DNA of 15,300 nucleotides, from positions 1 to 15,300 of the forward strand of contig NZJA01000022.1 in the NCBI GenBank assembly GCA_002691835.1, written 5' to 3'. A program made the translations under genes and the position numbers. Under the pieces are notes generated by a model, which ran no database searches, was not told the origin of the DNA, and saw only the letters and a program-made list of their open reading frames with translations. The DNA comes from Planctomycetota bacterium. GTDB taxonomy: Bacteria > Planctomycetota > UBA8108 > UBA1146. Positions 1-6,854 of the stretch are shown piece after piece (positions within the stretch are counted from its first letter, which is position 1; every line of letters begins with the position of its first letter).

Positions 1-704
1 CCGGAGGCCTGACGGTTGATTTCATCGGAGACGAGATGGCCCTTGTCGAGTTTCAGAATCCGGCGGGCATTGGAAGCCGCTGCCGGGTCGTGGGTCACCA
101 TCAGAATCGTCTTGCCCAACTCCTCATTGAGTCGGTTCAGAAGTTCAAGGATTTCATCAGCGCTGTTGCGATCCAGATCTCCGGTGGGTTCGTCGGCAAT
201 GATCACGTCCGGATCGGTAGCGATGGCACGGGCGATGGCCACGCGCTGTTCCTGACCTCCGGAGAGTTGGGATGGGCGGTGACCGGCGCGGTCGGAAAGC
301 CCGACGATTTCGAGGGCAAAGTCTGCCTGCTTCTTACGCTCTGCCGCCGACAGTGGTGTCAGCTGCAAGGGCAGCATGACATTTTCATGGGCGGTGAGGA
401 CCGGCAGCAGGTTAAAGGACTGAAAGACGAAACCCACATGACGCGCTCGCCAGGCGGGCAGCTGTCTCGTGGGGATACTGCTGACCTCGGTTTCGGCGAC
501 GGTCACCGTACCCGAATCGGGGACGTCCAGTCCGCCGACCAGGTTGAGAATCGTCGTCTTGCCCGATCCACTGGGGCCCATGAGGGCTGCGTAGTCTCCA
601 TCCGGGATCTTCAAATCGAGTTGGTCGAGAACGATCAGGTCCTCTCCACCCCGAGAATACTTTTTGGAAACAGATTTCAATTGAATGTAGGAGTCGAGGC
701 TCAT
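1..704 (-). CDS. ABC transporter ATP-binding protein, MacB/LolD type (C-terminus cut by window edge)
   Basis: This is the nucleotide-binding subunit of an ABC transporter, expected to hydrolyse ATP at the cytoplasmic face of the inner membrane. The 234 visible residues contain every ATPase motif in order. These are Walker A GPSGSGKTT (about 43-51), the Q-loop glutamine in VFQSFN (about 95), the signature LSGGQEQR (about 147-154), Walker B VIIADEP (about 167-173, with D171 and E172), the D-loop GDLD and the H-loop His in VTHD (about 205). The length and the LSGGQ-QRVAIARA context match the MacB/LolD/FtsE group of short ATPases. The reading frame is still open at base 1, so only the last few residues should be missing. 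Its ATG overlaps the stop of the upstream adaptor gene as ATGA, so the two are translationally coupled. The matching permease is expected just beyond the left edge. The exported substrate cannot be told from sequence. Confidence 0.95.
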   Translation of the reverse strand, partial: MSLDSYIQLKSVSKKYSRGGEDLIVLDQLDLKIPDGDYAALMGPSGSGKTTILNLVGGLDVPDSGTVTVAETEVSSIPTRQLPAWRARHVGFVFQSFNLLPVLTAHENVMLPLQLTPLSAAERKKQADFALEIVGLSDRAGHRPSQLSGGQEQRVAIARAIATDPDVIIADEPTGDLDRNSADEILELLNRLNEELGKTILMVTHDPAAASNARRILKLDKGHLVSDEINRQAS

Positions 705-1885
705 TGATTTCCTCCGATCTTCACCGGATCCCCTTCCTGCAAATTTGCAGGAGGATTGAGGATGATGATTTCACCACCGATCAGCCCAGAGCCGACTTCG
801 ATCATTTGATCGTCGAAATCATCTCGCAGGCTGAGGGAACGTTTTACAGCGAAGCCATCGACCACGATAAATACCTTTGGTTCTTCCTCTGGAATCAGTG
901 CTGTGCGTGGCACCAGAACCATCGGTGGGGTTGGATTGCTTTCCTCTTCCGAAACAAAGACGACACGGACACCGAGCTCGGGTAACAGTCTTTCATCGCG
1001 TTCCAAAAATTCAGCACGCAGTTCAACGGTTGCTTTTGAGCGGTTGGCGGTGGGCCAGACCTGGCGGATCTGACCGCGATAACCCTCCTCGGGGTAAGCA
1101 TCGAGGTAAATCAGAACGGGTACACCGACACGGGCCGCTTCAAGGGCGGTCTGAGAGAGCTCAATCTGAACTTCCAGAGTGTCAAAGTCGACGAGTGTTG
1201 CCACGGATCCACGGGCGTTGCTGCCCCCGCCACTGGCAACGACGACTTCTCCTACTTCCGCATTCCGCTGAACGATGACCCCGGAAAAGGGCGCATAGAC
1301 CGTCGATTTGTCGAGGCGCACCAGAATTTCCGCAAGGGATGCCTGCAGCGACTCGACGCGTGCGCTGGCTCCTTCGTAAGTGGCTTCGGCACTGTCGAGA
1401 GCACTGGTCGGAACGTCTTCCGTCAAGCTAAGTTTGCGCTGGCGTTCCATGGCGAGGCGAGCTTGCTTTTCGGTGGCACGGGCCGCCCGAACTTCCGCAT
1501 TCAAGCGATCGCGGTAAGCTTCCAGTTCTCGGGTATCGAGACGGGCGACGACATCTCCCTGTACGACACGCGATCCTTCTTCAACATTAAGTTCTACCAG
1601 TCTGCCAGGGATGTCGGTCGACAGGGCAGCACGACGGCGGGCGACGATGTAACCATTGGCCGCAGTCCCGGTTCTGGCTTTTGCGCCTCCGCGTCTCTGA
1701 ACTCGGGTGGTATCCACTTCGACCGTGGAATCCTGAAGTGCGGTGGGCCACTCTTTCCAGCCGATGTAGCTCACGAGAATGAGCAGTATCAGCAGGAATG
1801 GACCTCGGGAGGTACCGGTGGCGGAAGGAGTCCGATCGATGCGCAACCTTTGCAGATCGGGTTTTTCCCTCGAAGAGTCATTCAT
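701..1885 (-). CDS. HlyD/MacA-family periplasmic adaptor (membrane fusion protein)
   Basis: This is the periplasmic adaptor subunit of an efflux or export system, linking an inner-membrane pump to the outer membrane. The 394-residue protein has a short cytoplasmic N-terminus and one membrane anchor at about 28-44 (GPFLLILLILVSYIGW). The first half of a lipoyl-like domain follows at about 75-118, including the segment TDIPGRLVELNVEEGSRV. An alpha-helical hairpin rich in Ala, Glu and Arg spans about 118-190. The second lipoyl half begins YAPFSGVIVQRNAEVGE (about 197-213), with beta-barrel and membrane-proximal domains after it. The ATG is preceded by GAGG about 8 bases upstream. Its stop overlaps the ABC ATPase start, so it belongs to a MacAB-like tripartite exporter rather than to an RND pump. 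I see no lipobox; the anchor is an uncleaved transmembrane helix. Confidence 0.93.
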   Translation of the reverse strand: MNDSSREKPDLQRLRIDRTPSATGTSRGPFLLILLILVSYIGWKEWPTALQDSTVEVDTTRVQRRGGAKARTGTAANGYIVARRRAALSTDIPGRLVELNVEEGSRVVQGDVVARLDTRELEAYRDRLNAEVRAARATEKQARLAMERQRKLSLTEDVPTSALDSAEATYEGASARVESLQASLAEILVRLDKSTVYAPFSGVIVQRNAEVGEVVVASGGGSNARGSVATLVDFDTLEVQIELSQTALEAARVGVPVLIYLDAYPEEGYRGQIRQVWPTANRSKATVELRAEFLERDERLLPELGVRVVFVSEEESNPTPPMVLVPRTALIPEEEPKVFIVVDGFAVKRSLSLRDDFDDQMIEVGSGLIGGEIIILNPPANLQEGDPVKIGGNQ

Positions 1886-1989
1886 GTTTCTATCCTCGTT
1901 ATCTGCTCGAGTTCGCCGGATGCTTTAAAGGCGAGGAGGCGTCAACTGTGAATTAGTATAGACACGTCTTGCATGGACTCGGTAGTGAT

Positions 1990-2979
1990 TTACCAGCCCT
2001 GTTTATCCTTTGCTGACTGGATGCTTTCATTTAAAGCTCGGATTCGACGTTGCTCTGATTGCGGGTTCCCGGGATAGCAGGACTTCCGCTGTCGGGGATA
2101 GGCTTCTGTGCGCAGGTGGGCCGGCATGGCATGTCCTTGCCTGCGGCGTCTTTCCTCCCGCAGATTGCCGAGGGCGACGGGGCCGACGACGTTTGCTTGG
2201 CCTGGACCCGCAGCGGCCTGTGTCAGGACGCGACCATCCAGATCGACGATCATGCTTGAACCGGGCCATGAGAAGGGGGGGTAGTGATCAGTGGAAGCTC
2301 CCTGATTACAAGCGACGACAGCGGCGAGGTTTTCCACCGCACGACTACGGTTGATCAGGGTCCACCAGTCGAGAGGTTCGGTGGCTCCCCATGGGTCCAT
2401 ATACGCACTGATGCGAATTAAGACTTCTGCTCCGCCGAGAGTCAGCTCGCGACAGGTCTCCGGGAATAGCCAGTCGTAGCAGGTGGCGACTCCAAGTTTG
2501 CCAATTTCTGTTTCGGTGACGGGAAACAGAGGTTCGTCGTAACCGGGGATGTCATGGGGGCTGGTGTGAACCTCCCAGGGAATCCATGGATTGACCTTGC
2601 GGTAGCGGCTGAGAATTTCTCCATTCGGGGAGATCAGTACAGTGGTGTTGAAGAGAGCATCCGGCCAGCGGGGATCGACTTCGAGGAAGGAGCCGCTCTG
2701 GATCCAGACATGATGCTTCTGGGCGATCTTGGCGAGCCGATCGGTATGGGGATTGGGAATTTCGACGGCGAGTTTTTCGGTCAGTTCTTCGACGGTTTCG
2801 TAGATGGGACCGGCGTGAGCGAACTCGGGGAAAACGACGAGGCGGATGTCATGGAATGGCTGATAGCCAACCACCGTATTTTCGAGTTGCTCGATGAGAC
2901 GGGTGGTTACACCCTCCATCTCATCGCGATGACGAGGGTGGGGGTGATCGGTCTGACAGCAGGCAGCGTAGTAGAGCAA
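1990..2979 (-). CDS. Carbon-nitrogen hydrolase (nitrilase superfamily)
   Basis: The protein hydrolyses a non-peptide C-N bond (amide, nitrile or carbamoyl) in the cytoplasm; the substrate is unknown. The 329 residues carry the superfamily's catalytic set: Glu52 in VFPEF, Lys128 in YRKVNPW, the auxiliary Glu136 in PWEVH and the nucleophile Cys167 in VATCYDWLFPE. The PWIPWEVHTSPHD loop after the lysine resembles amidase/formamidase-like members more than classical aryl nitrilases. The chosen start is TTG: it is the first possible start after the upstream in-frame stop (3013-3015), AAGGGA lies 6 bases upstream, and the protein then opens directly with the expected first beta strand (YYAACCQTD). 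The last 50 or so residues are Arg/Gln-rich and look like a variable tail. It follows dinB on the same strand after 88 bases. I see no functional link to that gene. Confidence 0.9.
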   Translation of the reverse strand: MLYYAACCQTDHPHPRHRDEMEGVTTRLIEQLENTVVGYQPFHDIRLVVFPEFAHAGPIYETVEELTEKLAVEIPNPHTDRLAKIAQKHHVWIQSGSFLEVDPRWPDALFNTTVLISPNGEILSRYRKVNPWIPWEVHTSPHDIPGYDEPLFPVTETEIGKLGVATCYDWLFPETCRELTLGGAEVLIRISAYMDPWGATEPLDWWTLINRSRAVENLAAVVACNQGASTDHYPPFSWPGSSMIVDLDGRVLTQAAAGPGQANVVGPVALGNLREERRRRQGHAMPAHLRTEAYPRQRKSCYPGNPQSEQRRIRALNESIQSAKDKQGW

Positions 2980-3067
2980 GAGTCTTCCCTTCGCAATTCT
3001 TTGACCGCCTCCTCAGCTTATTTCCAGCGGCTGCGGTCCCTTCTGGATGTTTTCAGCATATCGCTTT

Positions 3068-4489
3068 TCAGCGTGTGAGGCAGGAGGTTCGCAGGATCAA
3101 ACCTTGCCGGTCACGACGAATTGCCGGAGTCGTCGGGTCACTGTTCTGGTTTTCGGGGTTCTTTTGCAAAGCCAGAGCACTGCCCCTCAGTAGCAGGCCG
3201 TGTCCGTGACGTTCACGGATTCGGTCGACCTGAGGGAGCAGTTTTTGCCAGTTCTGCCGTTGTTGCAGTTCGGCTTCGCATTCAGGAAAGGTCGTCGATT
3301 CACCTTCTCCGCTGGTTGGAAACAGTTCCTGTTGAGTGGCTTCAGGCCGCACGGCGATGCGGTCGAGGATGACGCCGATGAATCGAACTGCTGTACGCCT
3401 TTGCTGAAGAGATCTTCGCAATTCGAGCGCAGTGCTGATCAGCGTTGGATCATCCTGACAGGGGAGGCGCAGCGGCCGTCGTCGCCGGTCGCGGATTCGA
3501 TCGCTGTAGACGATCTGTACCGAGAGGCCTCCGGCGAGAAGTCCACGGCGGCGTAGATCGGCCCCCGCGCGTTCGGTGAGATATTCGAGCATGGCATCCA
3601 AGGTTTGGGGGCAGGCGATGTCTTCATCAAAAGAGGTTCCACGCTGAAGAGTACGAGGAATCTCGCGGCCGCCGATACTGCGGTGATCCTCTCCGCGACA
3701 GCGTTGATAAAGGATTTCTCCCTGACGCCCGAAAAGGCCGGAGAGAGTGGGGGGGGTCAGTTGACGCAGTTCTTCAACAGTGCTGATTCCGAGGCGATCG
3801 AGGCGTTCGGCAGTGCGGGGGCCAATTCCGGGTAGTTCGATGATCGGCAGTGCACACAGGAGTTTTTCTTCTTGTTGAGGAGCGAGGTAACCGATTCCGT
3901 TTGGTTTGTGCAAGCGTCCGATGAGACGGGCGAACATACGATTTCGTCCGAGACCAACGGTTACCGTCAGCCCGGTATTTGCGTGGACTTCTCGACAGAG
4001 GCGTCGGGCTTCGGCGACGGGATCAGGGAACAATTTTTGGGTTCCCGAAAGGTCGCAGTAGGCTTCATCGAGATGCTCCTCAAGACGCGGGGAAAGGGTT
4101 TCGCACAATTCGAAGAGTCGGCGTGCGTAGGCTCGATAGACGGTTTCGCGACCTCGGACGATGACCAGAGCTGGGCATTGACGCACGGCGCGTCCGAGAG
4201 GCATGCCCGCGTGGAGTCCATGTTCGCGGGCTTCGTAGGAGCAAGAGGCGATGACGCCACTGCCCACAGCGACGGGGCGACCGGCGAGTCGCGGATTCCG
4301 GATTTGTTCGACGGAGGCGAAGAACGCATCGATATCGACATGGAGCATGAGAGATTGAGGCCGTCGCGATGGCGGGTAACCAGGGTTTGTATTTTTGAGC
4401 GTCGGATTTCGAGATTGCGGGTTTCGAGATTGCGGGTTTCGAGATTGCGGCTGTTCAGATTTCTCGTTTCGGGTTTCGTCGCAGGTCAT
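3068..4489 (-). CDS. dinB: DNA polymerase IV (Y-family translesion polymerase)
   Basis: This is a translesion DNA polymerase that copies past damaged template bases. The 473-residue protein contains the Y-family core. Metal-binding HVDIDAFFASVE is at about 50-61, with D52 and steric-gate position F57. CSYEARE is at about 83-89 and the second acidic pair is in HLDEAYCD (D141, E142). The helix-hairpin-helix LPGIGPRTAERL is at about 219-230 and the little-finger domain follows. QQELF at 386-390 fits the beta-clamp-binding consensus (QxxLF). It is longer than usual (about 350-400) because of a C-terminal tail and a 47-residue N-terminal extension containing QSRNP three times in tandem. The ATG at 4489 has AAGGA at a good distance. 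An internal ATG at 4348 would give the standard N-terminus but lacks a clear ribosome site. Two LexA-type boxes upstream suggest damage-inducible expression. Confidence 0.95.
   Translation of the reverse strand: MTCDETRNEKSEQPQSRNPQSRNPQSRNPTLKNTNPGYPPSRRPQSLMLHVDIDAFFASVEQIRNPRLAGRPVAVGSGVIASCSYEAREHGLHAGMPLGRAVRQCPALVIVRGRETVYRAYARRLFELCETLSPRLEEHLDEAYCDLSGTQKLFPDPVAEARRLCREVHANTGLTVTVGLGRNRMFARLIGRLHKPNGIGYLAPQQEEKLLCALPIIELPGIGPRTAERLDRLGISTVEELRQLTPPTLSGLFGRQGEILYQRCRGEDHRSIGGREIPRTLQRGTSFDEDIACPQTLDAMLEYLTERAGADLRRRGLLAGGLSVQIVYSDRIRDRRRRPLRLPCQDDPTLISTALELRRSLQQRRTAVRFIGVILDRIAVRPEATQQELFPTSGEGESTTFPECEAELQQRQNWQKLLPQVDRIRERHGHGLLLRGSALALQKNPENQNSDPTTPAIRRDRQGLILRTSCLTR
4407..4450 (-). 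repeat. 15-bp tandem repeat, about 2.9 copies, inside the 5' end of dinB
   Basis: On the plus strand the unit TTTCGAGATTGCGGG occurs at 4407-4421 and 4422-4436, and again at 4437-4450 without its last base. Because 15 is a multiple of 3, copy number can change without shifting the frame. Read in the dinB direction each copy encodes QSRNP. Flanking sequence (GTCGGATTTCGAG on one side, CGTTTCGGGTTTCG on the other) looks like degenerate copies. The repeats lie only in the N-terminal extension before the conserved polymerase domain. Confidence 0.9.
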
Positions 4490-4520
4490 GAGGCGTCCTT
4501 TCGTGGGGCGACGATCTTAG

Positions 4521-4534
4521 CGAACATCTGTTCG
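4521..4534. promoter_or_regulatory. LexA-type SOS box, dinB-proximal
   Basis: CGAACATCTGTTCG is a perfect inverted repeat (CGAAC-N4-GTTCG), extended by one further pair to GCGAAC...GTTCGC at 4520-4535. It matches the GAAC-N4-GTTC operator known for LexA in Gram-positive bacteria and some other lineages. It sits 31 bases before the dinB ATG, where repressor binding would block transcription. A weak -10-like TAAGAT adjoins it on the dinB side. LexA binding is inferred from the motif and the target gene. Confidence 0.8.
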
Positions 4535-4554
4535 CATCGCACCCACCTTGTGGA

Positions 4555-4568
4555 CGAACCCTTGTTCT
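4555..4568. promoter_or_regulatory. Second LexA-type SOS box, dinB-distal
   Basis: CGAACCCTTGTTCT contains the same GAAC-N4-GTTC core (4556-4567) with only the outermost pair imperfect. Its centre is 34 bp from the centre of the first box, close to three helical turns, so two dimers could sit on the same face of the DNA. It lies between dinB and the divergent crotonase gene (start 4672) and could in principle affect both promoters. Confidence 0.65.
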
Positions 4569-4671
4569 GCTTCGGAGAGAGCCGCAACATGGCAACGCAT
4601 CGGTCACAAAGGGGGACCTCTGACCCATTTCAGGGAGTCTGAGGGACCACGTTTCGGAAGGGGAAACCGAC

Positions 4672-5502
4672 TTGAAAACCGACTGGGAAACACTGAAACG
4701 CACGGGGATCGATGAATTCGGGGTCGAGACCCTGATTCTCGATCGACCGCAGACGATCAACAGCCTCAACGGGGAAATGGTGGCGGAGCTGTCCGCCGTG
4801 CTGGCAGAAATCGGCGCAGATCCGCAGGTTCGTGTCTTGCGGATCATGGGCCAGGGCCGCGGGTTCATGGCGGGGGGCGATCTTCGCTGGTTCGCTGGCA
4901 TGTTTGACGCAGAGACCGATCCAGAGAAGCGACGGCAGGTGGTTCTCGAAGAGATTCGTAAGGTGCACGAGAGTATCCTCGCCATCGACCGTATGGAGGT
5001 TCCGGTGATCGCTCAAGTTCACGGGGCCTGTGCGGGCTTCGGTCTGAGCCTGGCGATGGCCTGTGATCTCGTCATTTGTGCCGTCGATTCAAAGGTGACT
5101 CTTGCCTACAGTGGTATCGGTACCAGCCCCGATGGGGGATCGACGTTCCAGCTCGTCCGTCGAGTTGGACGGCAGCGGGCGATGCAGATGGCGCTGCTCA
5201 ATGAGTTGATCAGTGGTGAGCAGGCTGTCGAGTGGGGGCTCTTTGCCCAATCGGTGACAGCCGACAAGCTGGAAGACACGGTCCTGAAAGTTTGTCACGG
5301 TTTGGCTGCCGGGCCTGCGGGAGCTCTCGCGAAAACTCGCCGACTGATTCGGACACCCGAGTATGATCTTGAAGCGGCTCTTGAGGCAGAAGCTCAAAGT
5401 TTTAGTCAATGTGCCGGGGGTGATGAGTTCCCTGAGGGAGTTCAGGCATTTTTAGAAAAGCGCAGACCCAATTATCCACGCAGGGTCGGAGGTGAAGAAT
5501 GA
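4672..5502 (+). CDS. Enoyl-CoA hydratase/isomerase (crotonase) family protein, PaaG-like
   Basis: A crotonase-fold enzyme acting on an acyl-CoA thioester. The 276 residues show the family pattern: LDRPQTINSLN (about 23-33), the oxyanion-hole segment GRGFMAGGDLRWF (about 62-74), the second oxyanion loop HGACAGFGLSLAMACD (about 117-132) and GIGTSPDGGST (about 148-158). The two glutamates of classical hydratase (rat Glu144 and Glu164) align by spacing to Ser126 and Tyr146. Asp154 in PDGG matches the position of the catalytic aspartate of PaaG-type ring-epoxide/oxepin isomerases. Isomerase or other crotonase chemistry is therefore more likely than hydration, but the substrate is unknown. The start is TTG, with GGAAGGGG 8 bases upstream. 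The stop overlaps the next gene's ATG (ATGA), so the two genes form one unit. Confidence 0.9.
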   Translation: MKTDWETLKRTGIDEFGVETLILDRPQTINSLNGEMVAELSAVLAEIGADPQVRVLRIMGQGRGFMAGGDLRWFAGMFDAETDPEKRRQVVLEEIRKVHESILAIDRMEVPVIAQVHGACAGFGLSLAMACDLVICAVDSKVTLAYSGIGTSPDGGSTFQLVRRVGRQRAMQMALLNELISGEQAVEWGLFAQSVTADKLEDTVLKVCHGLAAGPAGALAKTRRLIRTPEYDLEAALEAEAQSFSQCAGGDEFPEGVQAFLEKRRPNYPRRVGGEE

Positions 5503-6353
5503 ACTCAGCAGAAAATACCGGACTCGCCGGTAAGGTGGTCTTCATTTCCGGAGGCAGTCGAGGAATCGGCAAGGCGATCGCGTTGCGCGCCGCCGCTGAC
5601 GGAGCACGGGTGGTGATTGCCGCAAAGACCGTGGATCCGCATCCGAAGTTGCCCGGAACCATCCACGAGACGGCAGAGGAAGTCCGTGCTGCTGGCGGAG
5701 AAGCTCTGCCGGTACAGATGGATATTCGTGAGGATGATCTCGTGGATGCTGCCGTGGCACGTGCGGTTGAGGAGTTCGGCCAAATCGATCTCCTCGTCAA
5801 CAATGCCAGCGCCATCAGCCTGACACCCGTATCGGCTACGCCGATGAAACGGGTTGACCTGATGTGGGATGTCAATGTCCGCGGAACCTACACCCTGACT
5901 CGGGCGGCAGTGGCGGCCATGAAAGAGGGCGGGCACATCGTCAATCTGTCGCCCCCTATGTCGATGAATCCGGTCTGGTTTGCCCGTCACACTGCCTACA
6001 CCATTTCAAAGTATGGGATGAGCATGTGCGTGTTAGGGATGAGTGAAGAGTTCAGAGGAGCAGGGATCGCTGTCAATGCACTCTGGCCAAAGACTGTGAT
6101 CGATACCGAAGCCTTGAGAATGATTCCGGGAGTGGATCGACGGGCCACTCGCAAGCCACAGATCATGGCAGATGCCTGGCATGCCCTGGTTCAACAGGAT
6201 CCAAAGCAGGTGACGGGGCAGTTTCTTCTCGACGAAGAAATTCTGGCTCGTGTCGGGATCACCGATCTTCAGCCTTATGCCAGTGACCCGGAAGTGAAAC
6301 CCATGCCGGATCTCTTTGTGGAAGGTCCCGGATCCCTTTTTGATCCTCAATAG
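5499..6353 (+). CDS. Short-chain dehydrogenase/reductase, HSDL2-like
   Basis: An NAD(P)-dependent oxidoreductase of the classical SDR fold. The 284-residue protein has the nucleotide-binding motif SGGSRGIG (about 17-24), the stabilising NNAS (101-104), the substrate-side Ser151 in NLSPP and the catalytic pair Tyr167/Lys171 in YTISK. IAAKTVDPHPKLPGTI, NPVWF, KYGMSM-VLGMSEEF and VNALWPKT are hallmarks of the group around human HSDL2 (hydroxysteroid dehydrogenase-like 2) and bacterial citronellol/citronellal dehydrogenases. The C-terminal sterol-carrier (SCP2) domain of human HSDL2 is absent; the protein ends soon after the SDR core. The ATG overlaps the crotonase stop and has a strong GGAGGTGA just upstream inside the crotonase gene. 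The physiological substrate, probably a fatty or isoprenoid alcohol/aldehyde or a hydroxyacyl-CoA, cannot be fixed from sequence. Confidence 0.92.
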   Translation: MNSAENTGLAGKVVFISGGSRGIGKAIALRAAADGARVVIAAKTVDPHPKLPGTIHETAEEVRAAGGEALPVQMDIREDDLVDAAVARAVEEFGQIDLLVNNASAISLTPVSATPMKRVDLMWDVNVRGTYTLTRAAVAAMKEGGHIVNLSPPMSMNPVWFARHTAYTISKYGMSMCVLGMSEEFRGAGIAVNALWPKTVIDTEALRMIPGVDRRATRKPQIMADAWHALVQQDPKQVTGQFLLDEEILARVGITDLQPYASDPEVKPMPDLFVEGPGSLFDPQ

Positions 6354-6422
6354 CTTTCGGTCTCAAAAAAGGAATCGGCCGTAAAAAGTAATCAAAGGCG
6401 AATCGGATTTGAAATCCCAGGA

Positions 6423-6854
6423 TTAACGGCGGATCTTTTCCAGCGCCTCAAGAGCTTCGGGGGTCAAGGCGACCTTCTTGCCGGTTGCGTATTCGACTTC
6501 GATGATTCGAGAGGAACCGATGGCGACAACCCGATCATGAGTCACTGAGGTGATTTGATGCTCGAGGGTGTACCGATCGGTGCCGATGTCTGTCGCACGG
6601 ATGGCGGAGACCAAATCTTCGGGGAAGACGACGGGTGCGCGGAAGATGCATTCGACCTTGGCAAGGATGGGTCCTCGAATCGCATGAGGTCCGATCTGAC
6701 CACCGCCGATTCTTTTGAAAGCCTCGAAGCGGGTTTCCTCAAACCAGCCAATAAAACGGGTGTTATTGACGTGTCCCAAGGCGTCCATATCACCCCAAGT
6801 GACGTGGATGGGGATCTCTATGGGCCAGTAATCATCCTGAGTTGGATTTGTCAT
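6423..6854 (-). CDS. Acyl-CoA thioesterase, 4HBT/YbgC-like hot-dog fold
   Basis: Probably hydrolyses acyl-CoA thioesters to the free acid and CoA. At 143 residues it has the usual length of a single hot-dog domain. The family motif is clear near the N-terminus: VTWGDMDALGHVNNTRFIGW (about 18-37) holds the conserved Asp, the GHVNN turn and the start of the long central helix that continues to FEETRFEAF. The remaining strands follow, including KVECIFRAPVVFPEDL and the segment DRYTLEHQI. GGAGGAAACCC directly precedes the ATG, a strong ribosome site. It converges on the HSDL2-like gene with 69 bases between stops, in which I see no convincing terminator hairpin. Upstream, a perfect inverted repeat at 6887-6906 could be its operator. 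Acyl-chain preference is unknown. Confidence 0.9.
   Translation of the reverse strand: MTNPTQDDYWPIEIPIHVTWGDMDALGHVNNTRFIGWFEETRFEAFKRIGGGQIGPHAIRGPILAKVECIFRAPVVFPEDLVSAIRATDIGTDRYTLEHQITSVTHDRVVAIGSSRIIEVEYATGKKVALTPEALEALEKIRR

Noticed and set aside
1955..1960. TATACT on the minus strand upstream of the adaptor gene as a -10 element
   Set aside because: It is a good -10 match but has no recognisable -35 at a suitable distance, so it is not enough to call a promoter.
3872..4642. 256-codon open frame on the plus strand opposite dinB
   Set aside because: It is antisense to the well-supported dinB gene, resembles no family I know and runs through the LexA boxes. It is a shadow of the coding bias on the other strand.
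6354..6422. Possible terminator between the HSDL2-like gene and the thioesterase
   Set aside because: Only GGATTT-G-AAATCC, a 6-bp AT-rich repeat without a usable loop, is present; the A- and T-runs are not next to any stable stem.
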